From Gerris lacustris (taxonomy: Eukaryota; Arthropoda; Insecta; Hemiptera; Gerridae), in NCBI GenBank assembly GCA_951217055.1, contig OX578285.1, positions 47,866,024 through 47,930,023 on the forward strand: a stretch of DNA of 64,000 bases, written 5' to 3'. A program made the translations under genes and the position numbers. Under the pieces are notes generated by a model. That model ran no database searches. It saw nothing but the letters and a program-made list of their open reading frames with translations, and had not been told where the DNA came from. The number at the start of each line of letters is the position of its first letter. Within the stretch, counting starts at the first letter, position 1. This document shows, in pieces, positions 44,873-55,412 of this stretch.

Positions 44873-45320
44873 AGGTTTGTCTGTACATTGGTTAGAATTA
44901 ATTGTTGGATACTTTTTCGTTTCATACATTCCGGAAACCGAATCTGGCTTTTTTTTTCATGTCATGTACGTATGTGTGTCTGTTGTGCCACCAGGCCTAT
45001 AAAGGCTGGCTTTATAGGCGCAAAACTGGCTTAACGAAATCGATTAATTTTTTTTCAGAGGTGAGCGCAAATATGTTGCGCATGTTGTAGACATTGTTTC
45101 ATCGAAAAATATTGATTAGAAACAAAGTTATTAACAAATTTATATTAAAAAAATGATAACCTTAAAAATTAGGTTGACTAAGTATATAAGTGACAACACC
45201 CACTGACTCGCTAATAAAAATGTTTGGGAACTTCTAGACCACCTAGAGACTCGTGGTTTTATGCGTTTGGTCGAAAATTGGTCCAAACCTACTGGAAAAT
45301 ACCGAAAAGTTCCTCTACCT
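44873..45320 (+). mobile_element. Dispersed family A, copy 3
   Basis: TTTGTCTGTACATTGGTTAGAATT, CATTCCGGAAACCGAATCTGGC, AACGAAATCGATTAAT, GTGAGCGCAAATATGTTGCG, AAAAATTAGGTTGACTAAGTA and CTTCTAGACCACC are in the same order as copy 1. The sequence right of 45320 differs from copies 1 and 2. The 90-residue frame at 45224-45496 begins within this repeat and is not supported. Confidence 0.8.
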
Positions 45321-45499
45321 CACTGACTCGTGACGACAGGTTAGTTCCTGTTGCCCTGTATGTGCTCGCTGAGAAACCTTTTTATGATCTTGATTCAGGT
45401 TCTAACTTGATTCAAGATGGCGGGCATTTGTATGCCAAATTCGAAATCCCCGGAAACGATTGCACTATAACCTTGAAAGTACTTTTAACAAAGTAATTT

Positions 45500-46714
45500 G
45501 TTTCTTTCATAGCCAACATGATGTCGTCAGTAAGGTCAATAATACATAGACATCCCATACAAGGTATTCTTTTTTCTGGTGGCAACTGATTAGGAACGTC
45601 CTTAAAAAAATAATAATCAATAAAAAAAACGACACGAAGTAATGGTGCTTTTATAGTATTTATTATAATTTTTAAACGAAAACCAATTACCAAATTCGGG
45701 AACCAAAATCTTATATTTAATAGAGGAAATTACCTGTCCAGCTTATTATAAACACAAAAACAAGCGAGAACATTAAAGCAAAAACCATCTTTTAACTTGT
45801 AAATCATTTTCAAAAACAAAACAATTCATTTCAGCAATTCTCCTAATAACAAATATTCATGAGTTACAAAAAAATTATACAAATTTTAATATTAATTGAC
45901 TTGAGTTAATGATTTCAAACAAAGTCTTAATTAGGAGTTAATTCCTTGATGGGTCTGTGATTGATCGATTATCTTTATGTATGACGAAAAATTTGTATTG
46001 ACGTCGTCCTTGTCTTTAACGTGTCAAGGATTGATAAGCAATCTTCTGACAACCCAATATACTTTATCATCGTAACCGCAAAAGAAACATTGGTTAAGAG
46101 GTGAACTGTCTTTTTGTCGTATCGAATGTCCCGAGAGAACTTGGTTTTCTTGTCAAGGATTGTTGCTTTCATTCCGATAATAGTCGGAGTCCTTGATGCT
46201 CCCATTGATTTACAATTGACCTATCTTTAACACAAGTATTTATCTTGTTTATTGTTAAGTTCATGCGAAAGGTCGGTTTCTTCGTAATCAAGGAAAGATA
46301 ACGTGACAATACATATACTTTTATTATTATTATTGTATTTATTGATTAATCATATTACAAACAATTTATAAATATATTCAATTTGATTATACACATACTT
46401 AGAAATAAAACAATAAAATACAAGAATTTTTTACTGCACAAAAGTAGGTAACAGGATAAACTAATAACAGGTAAAATTTACAATTATAAAAATAAAAGTT
46501 GATATTCTTTTATGTTTAAAAATTTAAAAAGCCTCCTTGAAGAAAAATCTTGAAACAGGAGGCTCGAAAATAGAAACCCTAAATTATTTAACACCAAAAA
46601 TAAGTGATTAAATTAATAATTCGTATTAGTGTTGAATAATATATTTATTTATTGACGTTAGCCTGTGGTAACGGGCTTAATTTTATAATTAAAAATTATT
46701 AAAGTAATTTACAT
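45500..46714. other. Unassigned DNA
   Basis: AT-rich. A small hairpin GCCTCCTTGA..AACAGGAGGC lies at 46530-46562. The 76-residue minus frame (45975-46205) has no recognised motif. Confidence 0.4.
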
Positions 46715-46865
46715 GTCTAGTTAGATGAGTTATTATATCTATTTGAAGACCAACAAATGAAAACAAACATTTATTTTTACTGTCATAATTGTGGTTGCCT
46801 TAGCTTAGCAATAACAAATAATTTCGAGATGAGTCGTCACCGTCGGGACACTACTTGATTATATA
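46715..46865 (+). repeat. Dispersed family I, copy 2
   Basis: Close match to 24470-24625 in the same orientation, including TATCTATTTGAAGACCAACA and GTTGCCTTAGCTTAGCAATA. Confidence 0.8.
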
Positions 46866-46939
46866 AATGATTTTTTTTGGGACACTTCGAACCTTAATTC
46901 TTTTATTCTGGTAAAGTACTTATAATATTAGAGCACTTA

Positions 46940-47383
46940 ATAGTTATTTGTACAAATAGTGCGCAAAGTGGCACTTTGCTGCACTCGAGAGAAATATTTA
47001 CGCACGAGCCGCAGGCGAGGGCGGAAAGGTGCTCTGTGATTATTTTTCATCATTACACTTACTCATCACATTTGATTCTTATTTTTAGATTGTCTATCTT
47101 TACTTTTTTATATTTTTATACTTGATATAAAGTGTTTAAATCATGTAGTTAGTTAAAAAATAATCATTAGTTGTCATTGTTATTATTATTATAATTTGGA
47201 TTATTTAATCTTTGTTTAGATTTATGTTCTTTATGTTCGTTAGTTGGAACACTGAAGTGCGGTTAAGTAAAATGAGTGCGGCAAAGTAAAACGAATGCGG
47301 TAAAGTAGTAAGTGCAGGAATCTGCTGTTTTGCGTACTATTTTGAGTGCGATAACAACCACTTTATCGGTCAACTGTAGGAAA
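46940..47383 (+). mobile_element. Dispersed family D, copy 2
   Basis: Same landmarks as 18047-18718, with the deletion noted there. The shared sequence ends at CGGTCAACTGTAGGAAA, exactly where family E begins next to copy 1. GTGCGG.(A)AGTA words are repeated three times (47257-47300). Confidence 0.78.
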
Positions 47384-47839
47384 AATGTTGTTCCAATCTG
47401 TTGTACACGCATGTTTTTTCCTACCCTAATACGACTGTAATTTAGAGATTCAAGACCATCTTCCTTTATGACGTTCTTCTGACTTTCTAAGACTTTTTCA
47501 ATTGGTTAGGGGCTTCAGGTAATTTGTTTGCCATTGCCATACCATAACCATAAAGCGGAGTACAACCAAACTTTTCTGTATTCTCAATTTTAAGTAAACT
47601 GCAAACATTCTTTACTTATAAGATTCTTCATTCGATTAATTTCCTCCATAATTATAATCGTAACATTTATTTACTACATTCTTATACCGCTTGACATTAT
47701 ATTTAATACAGTATAGTATACCTAATAAGTATTTATTCAATAAGTATTTATTATATTTATAAATAATAAATACTTATTGAAAATACGGTACTTCTTTAAG
47801 TAGTAAATAAATAGTAAATCAGGTCGGACGTGACAAGAT
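47384..47839. other. Unassigned DNA with an AT hairpin
   Basis: CAATAAGTATTTATTATATT and AATAATAAATACTTATTG form an inverted pair at 47738-47781. Otherwise nothing recognised. Confidence 0.5.
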
Positions 47840-48081
47840 TTTACTTGGTTACCCACCGTTTGTTTACATTATTGTGTTTTGTGTTAGACATTTTTTAAAA
47901 AAATTATTGACAATAAATGGACAAAGGAATATCACACTTCTGTAATTAAAAGTAACAATATCCGTTTGTCTAACTATCTAGTAAGACAAAGTGACATTTA
48001 GTCCAATGTATTTTAAGACAAAGGAATATTTTACTTGGGTTAAATAATAAATAAATACAATTTGGTGGGTAACCAAGTAAA
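47840..48081. mobile_element. Small element with perfect 18-bp inverted ends
   Basis: TTTACTTGGTTACCCACC (47840-47857) and GGTGGGTAACCAAGTAAA (48064-48081). The interior holds inverted pieces of family K (ACAAAGGAATATCACACTTCTGT, TTTAGTCCAATGTATTTT), so it either captured or derives from K. Confidence 0.82.
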
Positions 48082-48699
48082 AGAGTGCCGAAAAGACTAC
48101 ATCTTATATAATATAATAATTGAAAAACAAGTTTGATTTTATAAGAGGCAAGTTTTTCTTATTGCAATAGTGTCGGCTAGTAGGAGGTTATACTGAGCTA
48201 ACTTAAGCTGTTTTAGGTTAACACTATATAATTTAAAATCATAAAATACATATCTTGTTCAGCATATTGTATTTTTTGTTTTTTTTCATCGTATAAATAG
48301 TAAATTGTGGGTTATAACACATTATAATTTTAGAACTGGTTTAAGCATGCAATTTAAATAGTTCGGAGATAATATTCATTCTTTTAAATTACTTAAAAGT
48401 AATTATATAGGATAAAATGGCTAAACGTCTATTAATTCTAATTCGGTATATTCACTTCTCTAAACGTTTTTAGATGATCTATAAAATACAATTCGTAGCT
48501 ATAAATGTCCAAATAATCACAAATTAATGTCACAATAAAACCAATTGACAATTGACACGGGAATTTATTCCCAACCACTTTATTAGAATCGATAATAAAT
48601 GCTGAATGATAAAGGTTGAGTTGGTCCTTTATTTAAATATTGCAATTGTGGTTTTAAATTAGACAGGTGGAATTTACGCTTTGAGATTTAATTACTGTG
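48082..48699. other. Unassigned AT-rich DNA
   Basis: No gene or repeat partner seen. Confidence 0.4.
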
Positions 48700-49205
48700 C
48701 GAGACCTGGTCGGTATGAGTTTTGACCGACTGTAGTTGTCGTAGTAAGGGGGCTAGCAAACAGACAACGTTTCTGGTCTTTTTTGACGACCCCTTGGCCC
48801 TTGACCGAACTCAATAAATGTCACGATTGTTTTAGCGATGAAGGGTGATGGCCGATGCAGCCACTATTTAACATAATACTTTGGAATAGCCGTCTCTAGT
48901 CTCGGCCTTCCGAGTAAAAAATGTTAAAGGCTTCTATCATCCAGTAACCGGGTTTCTGTACAAAGACTTATGAAGAAATATTTCTCGCTTATGGGATCGC
49001 TCCGTGTCTACGAGTTGCCCCCTACGCTAGACGAGGTGTCAAGGTAAACCGCCGCTCCGGCTTTAAACGAGTCGGATTTACTCGACCCGACAGTCCGACA
49101 CATCGGTAATCCGGTGTTGGTAACTAGTGGGGGATGATAGGAGAAAGGATCCGAACCCACGGTCTCTCACGACTGGATATAACGAAACCGGCTGAACCGT
49201 ATTAT
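48700..49205 (-). mobile_element. tRNA-derived SINE-like element
   Basis: On the minus strand from about 49202: GGTTCAGCCGGTTTCGTTAT, ATCCAGTCGTGAGAGACCGT, then GGGTTCGGATCC (49147-49158), a good B-box. The GC-richer body continues for about 440 bp: ACTAGTTACCAACACCGGAT, CCGGAGCGGCGGTTTACC, CACCCTTCATCGCTAAAACA. The composition contrasts with flanks. No second copy, poly(A) tail or target duplication was found, so element limits are approximate. Confidence 0.55.
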
Positions 49206-49904
49206 AAATACTCCGTGGACCGAATCTCATAAAATCCCGTAATATCATATAGCAGGTGATTAAACTGTCGACGGTGTCAGCTCGTACAAATTAATTTCCT
49301 AGTGAAGGGATTGTAACATCGTCAGGATTATCTCACCGTAGTAATGACGGTATCCAGTTTTCGTTTCATAACGTGTCTGAATCGCTTATCCTCCGTTCTT
49401 TATTAACGACCTTGAGCTATAATTAATCGTTTAATTGAATTTCGCCGATTATTATACCGACACAAATAACTTAAATTAAATTAAATTAAATAACCTAGAA
49501 AATATCCTTTCTATACCTATCAGAGGATTTTTTAAAATTATATTTCTAGCAATACATTTTTTAAATCTTCGAAGGATTACAATTTTTTAATTAAATATTA
49601 TGTACAACAAACGAAAGAATTTCTAATAGCAATTTTGCACCTTTCGACTATTCTTCGGACGCAATTTAGCTATGCGTGTCATATATATTTTACATTTAGT
49701 TGTCCGACGACTAATTAAGTAAATGTTAAAATCAATTAATATTTATAGATTGCAATTAGGTGTGGCTGGACAAGGTCATATAACAAGATGGAGTCAAATG
49801 AGGTGTCTGATATTTTTATCAACTTTAGGTTGTAAAAGTTGGCTACCGAAGCGGCTGACTTTGCCGAGCCCCTTGTAAAAATGCAGAGCTTACTCGAAGA
49901 CTTA
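49206..49904. other. Unassigned DNA
   Basis: Nothing recognisable. A direct AAATTAAATTAAATTAAAT stretch lies near 49472-49492. Confidence 0.4.
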
Positions 49905-50775
49905 ATTAGACAATATATCCTTAATGATTGGTAGCGAGTTATTTAACAATGCAATGCAATTATCACAATTATCTTAATGATTAGTAGCGAGTTATCTAAC
50001 AATGCAATGCAACCATCGCATTTATCTTAATGATTAGTAGCGAGTTATCTAACAATGCAATGCAACCATCGCATTTATCTTAATGATTAGTAGCGAGTTA
50101 TCTAACAATGCAATGCAACCATCGCATTTATCTTAATGATTAGTAGCGAGTTATCTAACAGTGCAATGCAATTATCGCATTTATCTTAATGATTAGTAGC
50201 GAGTTATCTAACAATGCAATAAAATTATCGCATTTATCTTAATGATTAGTAGCGAGTTATCTAACAGTGTAATGCAATTATCGCATTTATCTTAATGATT
50301 AGTAGCGAGTTATCTAACAGTGTAATGCAATTATCACATTTATCTTAATGATTAGTAGCGAGTTATCTAACAATGCAATAAAATTATCACATTTATCTTA
50401 ATGATTAGTAGCGAGTTATCTAACAGTGTAATGCAATTATCACATTTATCTTAATGATTAGTAGCGAGTTATCTAACAATGCAATAAAATTATCGCATTT
50501 ATCTTAATGATTAGTAGCGAGTTATCTAACAGTGTAATGCAATTATCACATTTATCTTAATGATTAGTAGCGAGTTATCTAACAATGCAATGCAACCATC
50601 GCATTTATCTTAATGATTAGTAGCGAGTTATCTAACAGTGCAATGCAATTATCGCATTTATCTTAATGATTAGTAGCGAGTTATCTAACAATGCAATGCC
50701 ATTATCGCATTTATCTTAATGATTAGTAACGAGTTATCTAATAACGCAATGACAATATCGCATTTATATCTGTCT
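49905..50775. repeat. 53-bp minisatellite, about 16 copies
   Basis: TTAATGATTAGTAGCGAGTT recurs every 53 bp (GTAGCGAG at 49931, 49984, 50037 and so on). Three variants of the second half (CAATGCAATGCAACCATC, CAGTGTAATGCAATTATC, CAATGCAATAAAATTATC) occur in clusters and partly alternate at 50190-50560. Confidence 0.95.
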
Positions 50776-51093
50776 TAACTTATTTTATTTGTTTACGGGT
50801 AAAACAGCCTATTGAAATTAATAATTTATAATTACTAATAAACATATTGATAACTATTACAAGAGAGAAAGAGCAGAAGATAGATAAAATGCTCTCTTGC
50901 GTGGTCCCAGTTTTTTTTAAAGCACTGAGTAACGACGGAAGAATTATTTTCACCTAGTCGCTAGTATTAGAATAGGGAGATAACCTACTAATCAGGACAA
51001 TTTGGGGCCTCTTCACTAAGCCTAGTAAGGCACTTGAAACACTGTAAAACTGTAAATTTTTTATTTTTTTTACAAGCATAAGTATTTACAAAA
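50776..51093. other. Unassigned DNA
   Basis: No feature recognised between the 53-bp array and the piggyBac-like element. Confidence 0.4.
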
Positions 51094-51097
51094 TTAA

Positions 51098-51918
51098 CCC
51101 TAGACCTAGAACAACACACATATTTTTTTTTACGTAAACTCCACTCAGGGGTCAGTGAGACCCCCATTAATTAATGGGTTAAATTAATTAATAAACATGT
51201 TCTTTTTTAATTATTTCTATATTTTTGTAAATATAATTTGTCATACTAAAAATACCATTTAATTTTGACCAAAACAAATAAGGATTTTTAAATTAAATAG
51301 TATAAATATATATTTTCATCAAAATGTTTATAGAAACATTTGTACTTTTAAAAAAATATATATAAAATTTGGTGCTCGTTAAATTGGGTTAATAATTTTT
51401 ATTTATATATATTAAGAGTTCTTTTACAGAAAACAGGAACAAAAATGATAAAAAAATTATAGATTTTCTTACATACTCTGTCAAAGTTAAGCATTTTTGG
51501 CCTTAAATCCTTACCGTGATCTACTAAACCTTCAACTTGAATGAAGTTATATACGTCTACTAATAGTAATAAAAGTTTTATTTTGGAACTTTTGACAGTC
51601 TTAAACATTTCAGCAGCCCAAAAAAATATAAAATAAGTTTTTTAATACAATAAACAAATAAGACAGTTTACTGTGGTATATGAAACAATTACGATAATGG
51701 CACACAGGCTTCTATGGGACCCCAACTCTAATTCTAATGAATACTGAAAGAAAACTAAAACTAATAACATAGGTATTGTTATCAGTATTTACACAGAAAG
51801 GTTCAAAAGGATAGGTAGAAGGGAGTCTAGGTTTAGAGAAATACAAATAAAACAAAAAAAAAAAAACTTAAGTATAGTTTGTATGGGGTCTGTGGGACCC
51901 CAATAAGTCGTTCTAGGG
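51098..51918. mobile_element. piggyBac-like non-autonomous element
   Basis: The left end CCCTAGACCTAGAAC and right end GTTCTAGGG are flanked by TTAA on both sides (51094-51097 and 51919-51922). That is the piggyBac target, and CCCTAGA is the usual terminus. It is 821 bp. Subterminal GTCAGTGAGACCCCCATTAA and GGTCTGTGGGACCCCAATAA words are mirrored. The interior is AT-rich. The 69-residue minus frame (51399-51608) is hydrophobic and Lys-rich and does not resemble a piggyBac catalytic domain. Confidence 0.9.
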
Positions 51919-51954
51919 TTAATAATTTATCTGTTATTATTTCTTCTTGAAACA

Positions 51955-52028
51955 ACAAGGGTGCAAACTCCACACTCACATGCAAAATGCAATTTTACGC
52001 ACTAGACACGTAATGTACTATTATTGTT
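51955..52028 (+). repeat. Family C fragment
   Basis: GGGTGCAAACTCCACACTC.CATGCAAAATGC, then TTTTACGCACTAGACACGTAATGTACTATTATT match the right end of family C (33428-33490). Only the terminal about 75 bp is present. Confidence 0.8.
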
Positions 52029-54042
52029 AAATCACGAGAAAACGTTTCATCTGGGGAAATTATTCCTTGGGAACAGTAAAACAAACGAATTGGCTTTGTT
52101 TTGTTTATAACGTGACACCTGACTGAACGGCACGGGGGAAACTAGCCAATTCGGTTCCACGGCTTCACCAATATATTATATATATACTATTTCGTGTTAA
52201 CTATATAGGCGGATACTCGCCGTGTTCCGCAAGTTGGTGAACCCACCTATAAATAATTTCAAGATGAAAAGAAATTTTTATACACTACGTTTTTAAATTT
52301 TCTGTTGAATCGTATGTAATGTTGATTATATATAATGTTAGTGAAAAAAAAAAAAAAAAATAGTTCCAAATTTATTTACTTCACATAAATGACAACCATC
52401 TAGAGAGCTGATCTTAAACCTATAAAAGGACAAATCTTTGTACAACGGATCTCACCAACACCAAATCTAAACCGTGCCATCGATATATTTGAAATAATAT
52501 AATCGATATATTTCCTCTTTTGCTGTCATTCAATGTTTATCTCTTATTTATAAAAATCACAAATTTGAAACCCGTCAAAATGAAGATTGTAAATATGAGA
52601 CATGGCAAAACAAATAAAATAACTTGTGGATTTTTCCGAACTAACTTTCCATACAGCAAAATTTGCTTAAAACCAATTAAATTCTGCTGAAAGATGGCTA
52701 AAAGTATTAAAATAATGAATTGTCATCGTGTTCTGAGCTATGCTAAAAGTTTCAAATGTCTAGCTATTCGGGAAGTTAGTTAAAAATCGATTGCCAGATT
52801 TGTACCGGACAAACAAACAAACAAACAAACAAACAAGAAAGCAAGCTAATAAAAACGTAGTAAAATAAATAAACCGATTGTAAACACCTGTGTGCAATAC
52901 ACCGTCCCTTATATTGTGGTCTACCTATAAATTTGACTTAGTTTCGATAAAGTTTTGCGATACCTGGTAAAGAATAATTGAATTCAAATAAGCTATAGTT
53001 TCTCGTTACGAATTTAAATAATTATAATTATTAGGCATGAGGCGTCAATACGATTTGAATAAGTGCTATTTTATTGCCTGACCGCATGTAGGTCGATAAC
53101 CGTTAATGGTTTATTAAAAGCCAGCCTCTGAAACCGCAAGATATAAATATATTTAATCCATATACAATTACTTTTTCCGCAAATAAAAATAATTATTTTA
53201 AACACCGTTGCACACAAACACAGAGAAAAAGGAAAAGCAGTCGTAATTACGGAGGTTGTTATGAATCTTGGACATGTTAGTATGCTAACTGCTTATTTCC
53301 TTAGACTCACATTATTGCCTTATGATGATTATTATTTTAGTAGTTTTTATTGCGTCAGACTTATCGGATTGTATGTTTATATTTCAAGAACACAATAACA
53401 GAGAAGTTATTACGAGGTATAATAGTGTCACATTACTATATGATTACTATTGTCAACTTATGTATTGACGTACATATAAACATTGTACTACAGTGTTTTA
53501 TTATCTTGCCTGATAAGAGATTTATATTTACTCATACTAGCAATTAACTAAGAAATATTTATTTATATACTGACACTAATTATATCCTTATATGGTAATA
53601 ACAGCCTTATATTGTAGAGATAGGGCCGTAAAATATATAGCAAAAATAAAACAAAAAGTATTCCACGAGATCAACGTAGCTCTAAAATGTTGACCCCCAA
53701 ATTGCACCTAATCTATTAAATGATATGTATTATTTTAAATGATTCTTTATTCAGCCCGTTATACTATAATTACAACATCATGAGGAAATAAGGATACTAC
53801 ACTATTCTGTACCATTATAGTAAAGTATAATATTTTAATTTGGAATACATCATTTAAAAAATCAACGATTTAATTTCTATATTTGAATGCTCATTAGAAT
53901 AAATAATGATTTTAAATAACTCATCAGCTCTAACTGTTCATTAATTCCCTACTTGTTCCGGGTTGTCATCAAGCTAATTGATTTTCATTTATTTTATTTT
54001 GACAATATTCCTGTTTGCCGTTTTTTGGAACAAATTCATATA
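52029..54042. other. Unassigned DNA
   Basis: An A-run lies at 52345-52360. CAAA units at 52804-52833 follow GCCAGATTTGTACCGGA, a style seen at LINE or SINE 3' ends, but no coding piece was found. The 65-residue frame at 53350-53547 has no recognised motif. GAATTGGCTTTG..AGCCAATTC is a weak inverted pair at 52092-52152. Confidence 0.4.
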
Positions 54043-54249
54043 CGGAATGTCACAGGATAACTATTCCTTATTTTCAGTAATGGTAGAGAACACTTGATAA
54101 ACATTTTTCATTAATAAATTAGTGTCCGGAAATTCTTCATTATCGAGATGAAATGAAATAAAATAAATCCGCTGTCACTCCAAGACTTTCACGGCGGTAA
54201 ATTGCCGAAATTATCTAAATGCACAATTTCCAAATGTATAGATCGGAAG

Positions 54250-54500
54250 AGAGGGTCGATTTCTTGGCCTGCACGTTCACCAGATATGATTCCAGTTGAT
54301 TTTTGTATTTGGGGTCATATTAATCACTGATTTATGAGACACATGTTAATGCAGAAGAAGAGTTACTGGCTCGAATTATCCTAGCGTTTGATGATATTCG
54401 TGAACGTCCGCAGCTATTTCGAAGAAATCGGCAGTCGATTACACATCGTTACAACTTGTGTATCGAAAATGGTGGCCGTAACTTCGGACAATTCTTATAA
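54250..54500 (+). pseudogene. Tc1/mariner-type transposase C-terminal fragment
   Basis: WPARSPDMIPVDFCIWGHI (from 54265) contains the third catalytic region (S-P-D-x-x-P-x-D). After a frame shift near 54330 the frame continues with EELLARIILAFDDIRERPQL, then RYNLCIENGGRNFGQFL and TAA at 54498. Ends of the type R-C-x-x-C-I-E-x-x-G-x-x-F-E are usual for insect transposases with a DUF4817-like front. The first two catalytic Asp regions are absent. It may pair conceptually with the N-terminal fragment at 14060-14880, but the element ends differ, so it is not the same family. Confidence 0.85.
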
Positions 54501-54566
54501 AGTTTGATGCAGTATTATTTCTAATAAAATGTTCCTTAACTTCACTACTTCAATTTATAAGGTAAA

Positions 54567-54902
54567 AAGCCTTGTCCACACTAGTAGACATGTTGCGCGA
54601 TTTTGATCTCAGAGACAATGTCTAGCGATTTGTGTATAGATATCGGCGAGACAAACGGCGCGGCGTCTACGGTCTCGTTGCTAGACCAAAAATCGCATGT
54701 CTATGATTTTCCATTCTAAATGGTAGACACGGTGCCACGTTAGGCATGTTGCGCAACGTGTCTACAAGTGTGGACGCTAGACCTAGACCATAGACGGTCT
54801 CTGCAGATGTCTATAGACACGTTGCGAGAAATTTCTATAGACGGTCTATGAGACCGTCTACAGAAATGTCTCGCAACGTGTCCACTGGTGTGGACTAGGC
54901 TT
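54567..54902. mobile_element. Hairpin-rich MITE nested in the Tc1-like element
   Basis: Inverted ends AAGCCTTGTCCACACTAGTA and the inverse TGGTGTGGACTAGGCTT. The interior is full of GTCTA/TAGAC words in both orientations (TAGACACGTTGCGAG, CTCGCAACGTGTC, GACGGTCTATGAGACCGTC), making several stacked hairpins. It lies just after the transposase stop codon and poly(A)-signal-like AATAAA. Confidence 0.9.
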
Positions 54903-55061
54903 ACTCTTTCCTGTTGTAATTGAGATTGTTTTTAAATATTTCTAGTTCATCTTGATGCCGAGAAATTTCCGGACACTAGTTTATAAATAAAACATGTTTA
55001 TTTAATGCCATTTAAGTGTCATTTCTGAAAATTAGGAATAGTTATTCTGTGACACCCTGTA

Positions 55062-55412
55062 TAATTAGCTGGATCCCATGATAATGAGCAGTGTGTTTTA
55101 TTATTTGATGGGTTTCAAGAATACCGCCAACAAAAATTGAAGATATTGTAAAAATATTCTTTAGCAAACACCTAGGGGCTTATAGGAACCTACTTACAAA
55201 TTTCATGGTCATAGGCCCAGTGATTCTGATGTTATCATTAATTTTGAACTGAATTCTTATCTTTCGTTTTACTCTTATTCTTTACTAGTCTTCAATCCGC
55301 TCTCCACCCGGGGCTAATGCTAGAAATCATTGGCTGTTTCCCATTATCATGAAGGCCATGAGATTAAATAAAAAGCCTAAATAGTTGTTTCGAAAGCCAA
55401 CATAGAAAATGA
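55062..55412. other. Unassigned DNA
   Basis: GAAAATGATCATTTCTATTA at 55406 leads directly into the satellite. Nothing else recognised. Confidence 0.4.

Larger units (their letters stand above)
54043..55059 (+). mobile_element. Tc1/mariner-type element, internally deleted, with a nested MITE
   Basis: Long inverted ends of about 120 bp: CGGAATGTCACAGGATAACTATTCC..AATTTTCAG.AATG..TAGTGTCCGGAAATT at the left and its inverse at the right, where the end reads CAGGGTGTCACAG. TA flanks are at 54041-54042 and 55060-55061. The interior keeps only the C-terminal transposase region, then a nested MITE at 54567-54902. Confidence 0.88.

Noticed and set aside
51399..51608. 69-residue frame as a piggyBac transposase remnant
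   Set aside because: No catalytic D-region or Cys-rich C-terminal pattern can be seen. It is AT-driven Lys/Ile/Phe-rich sequence.
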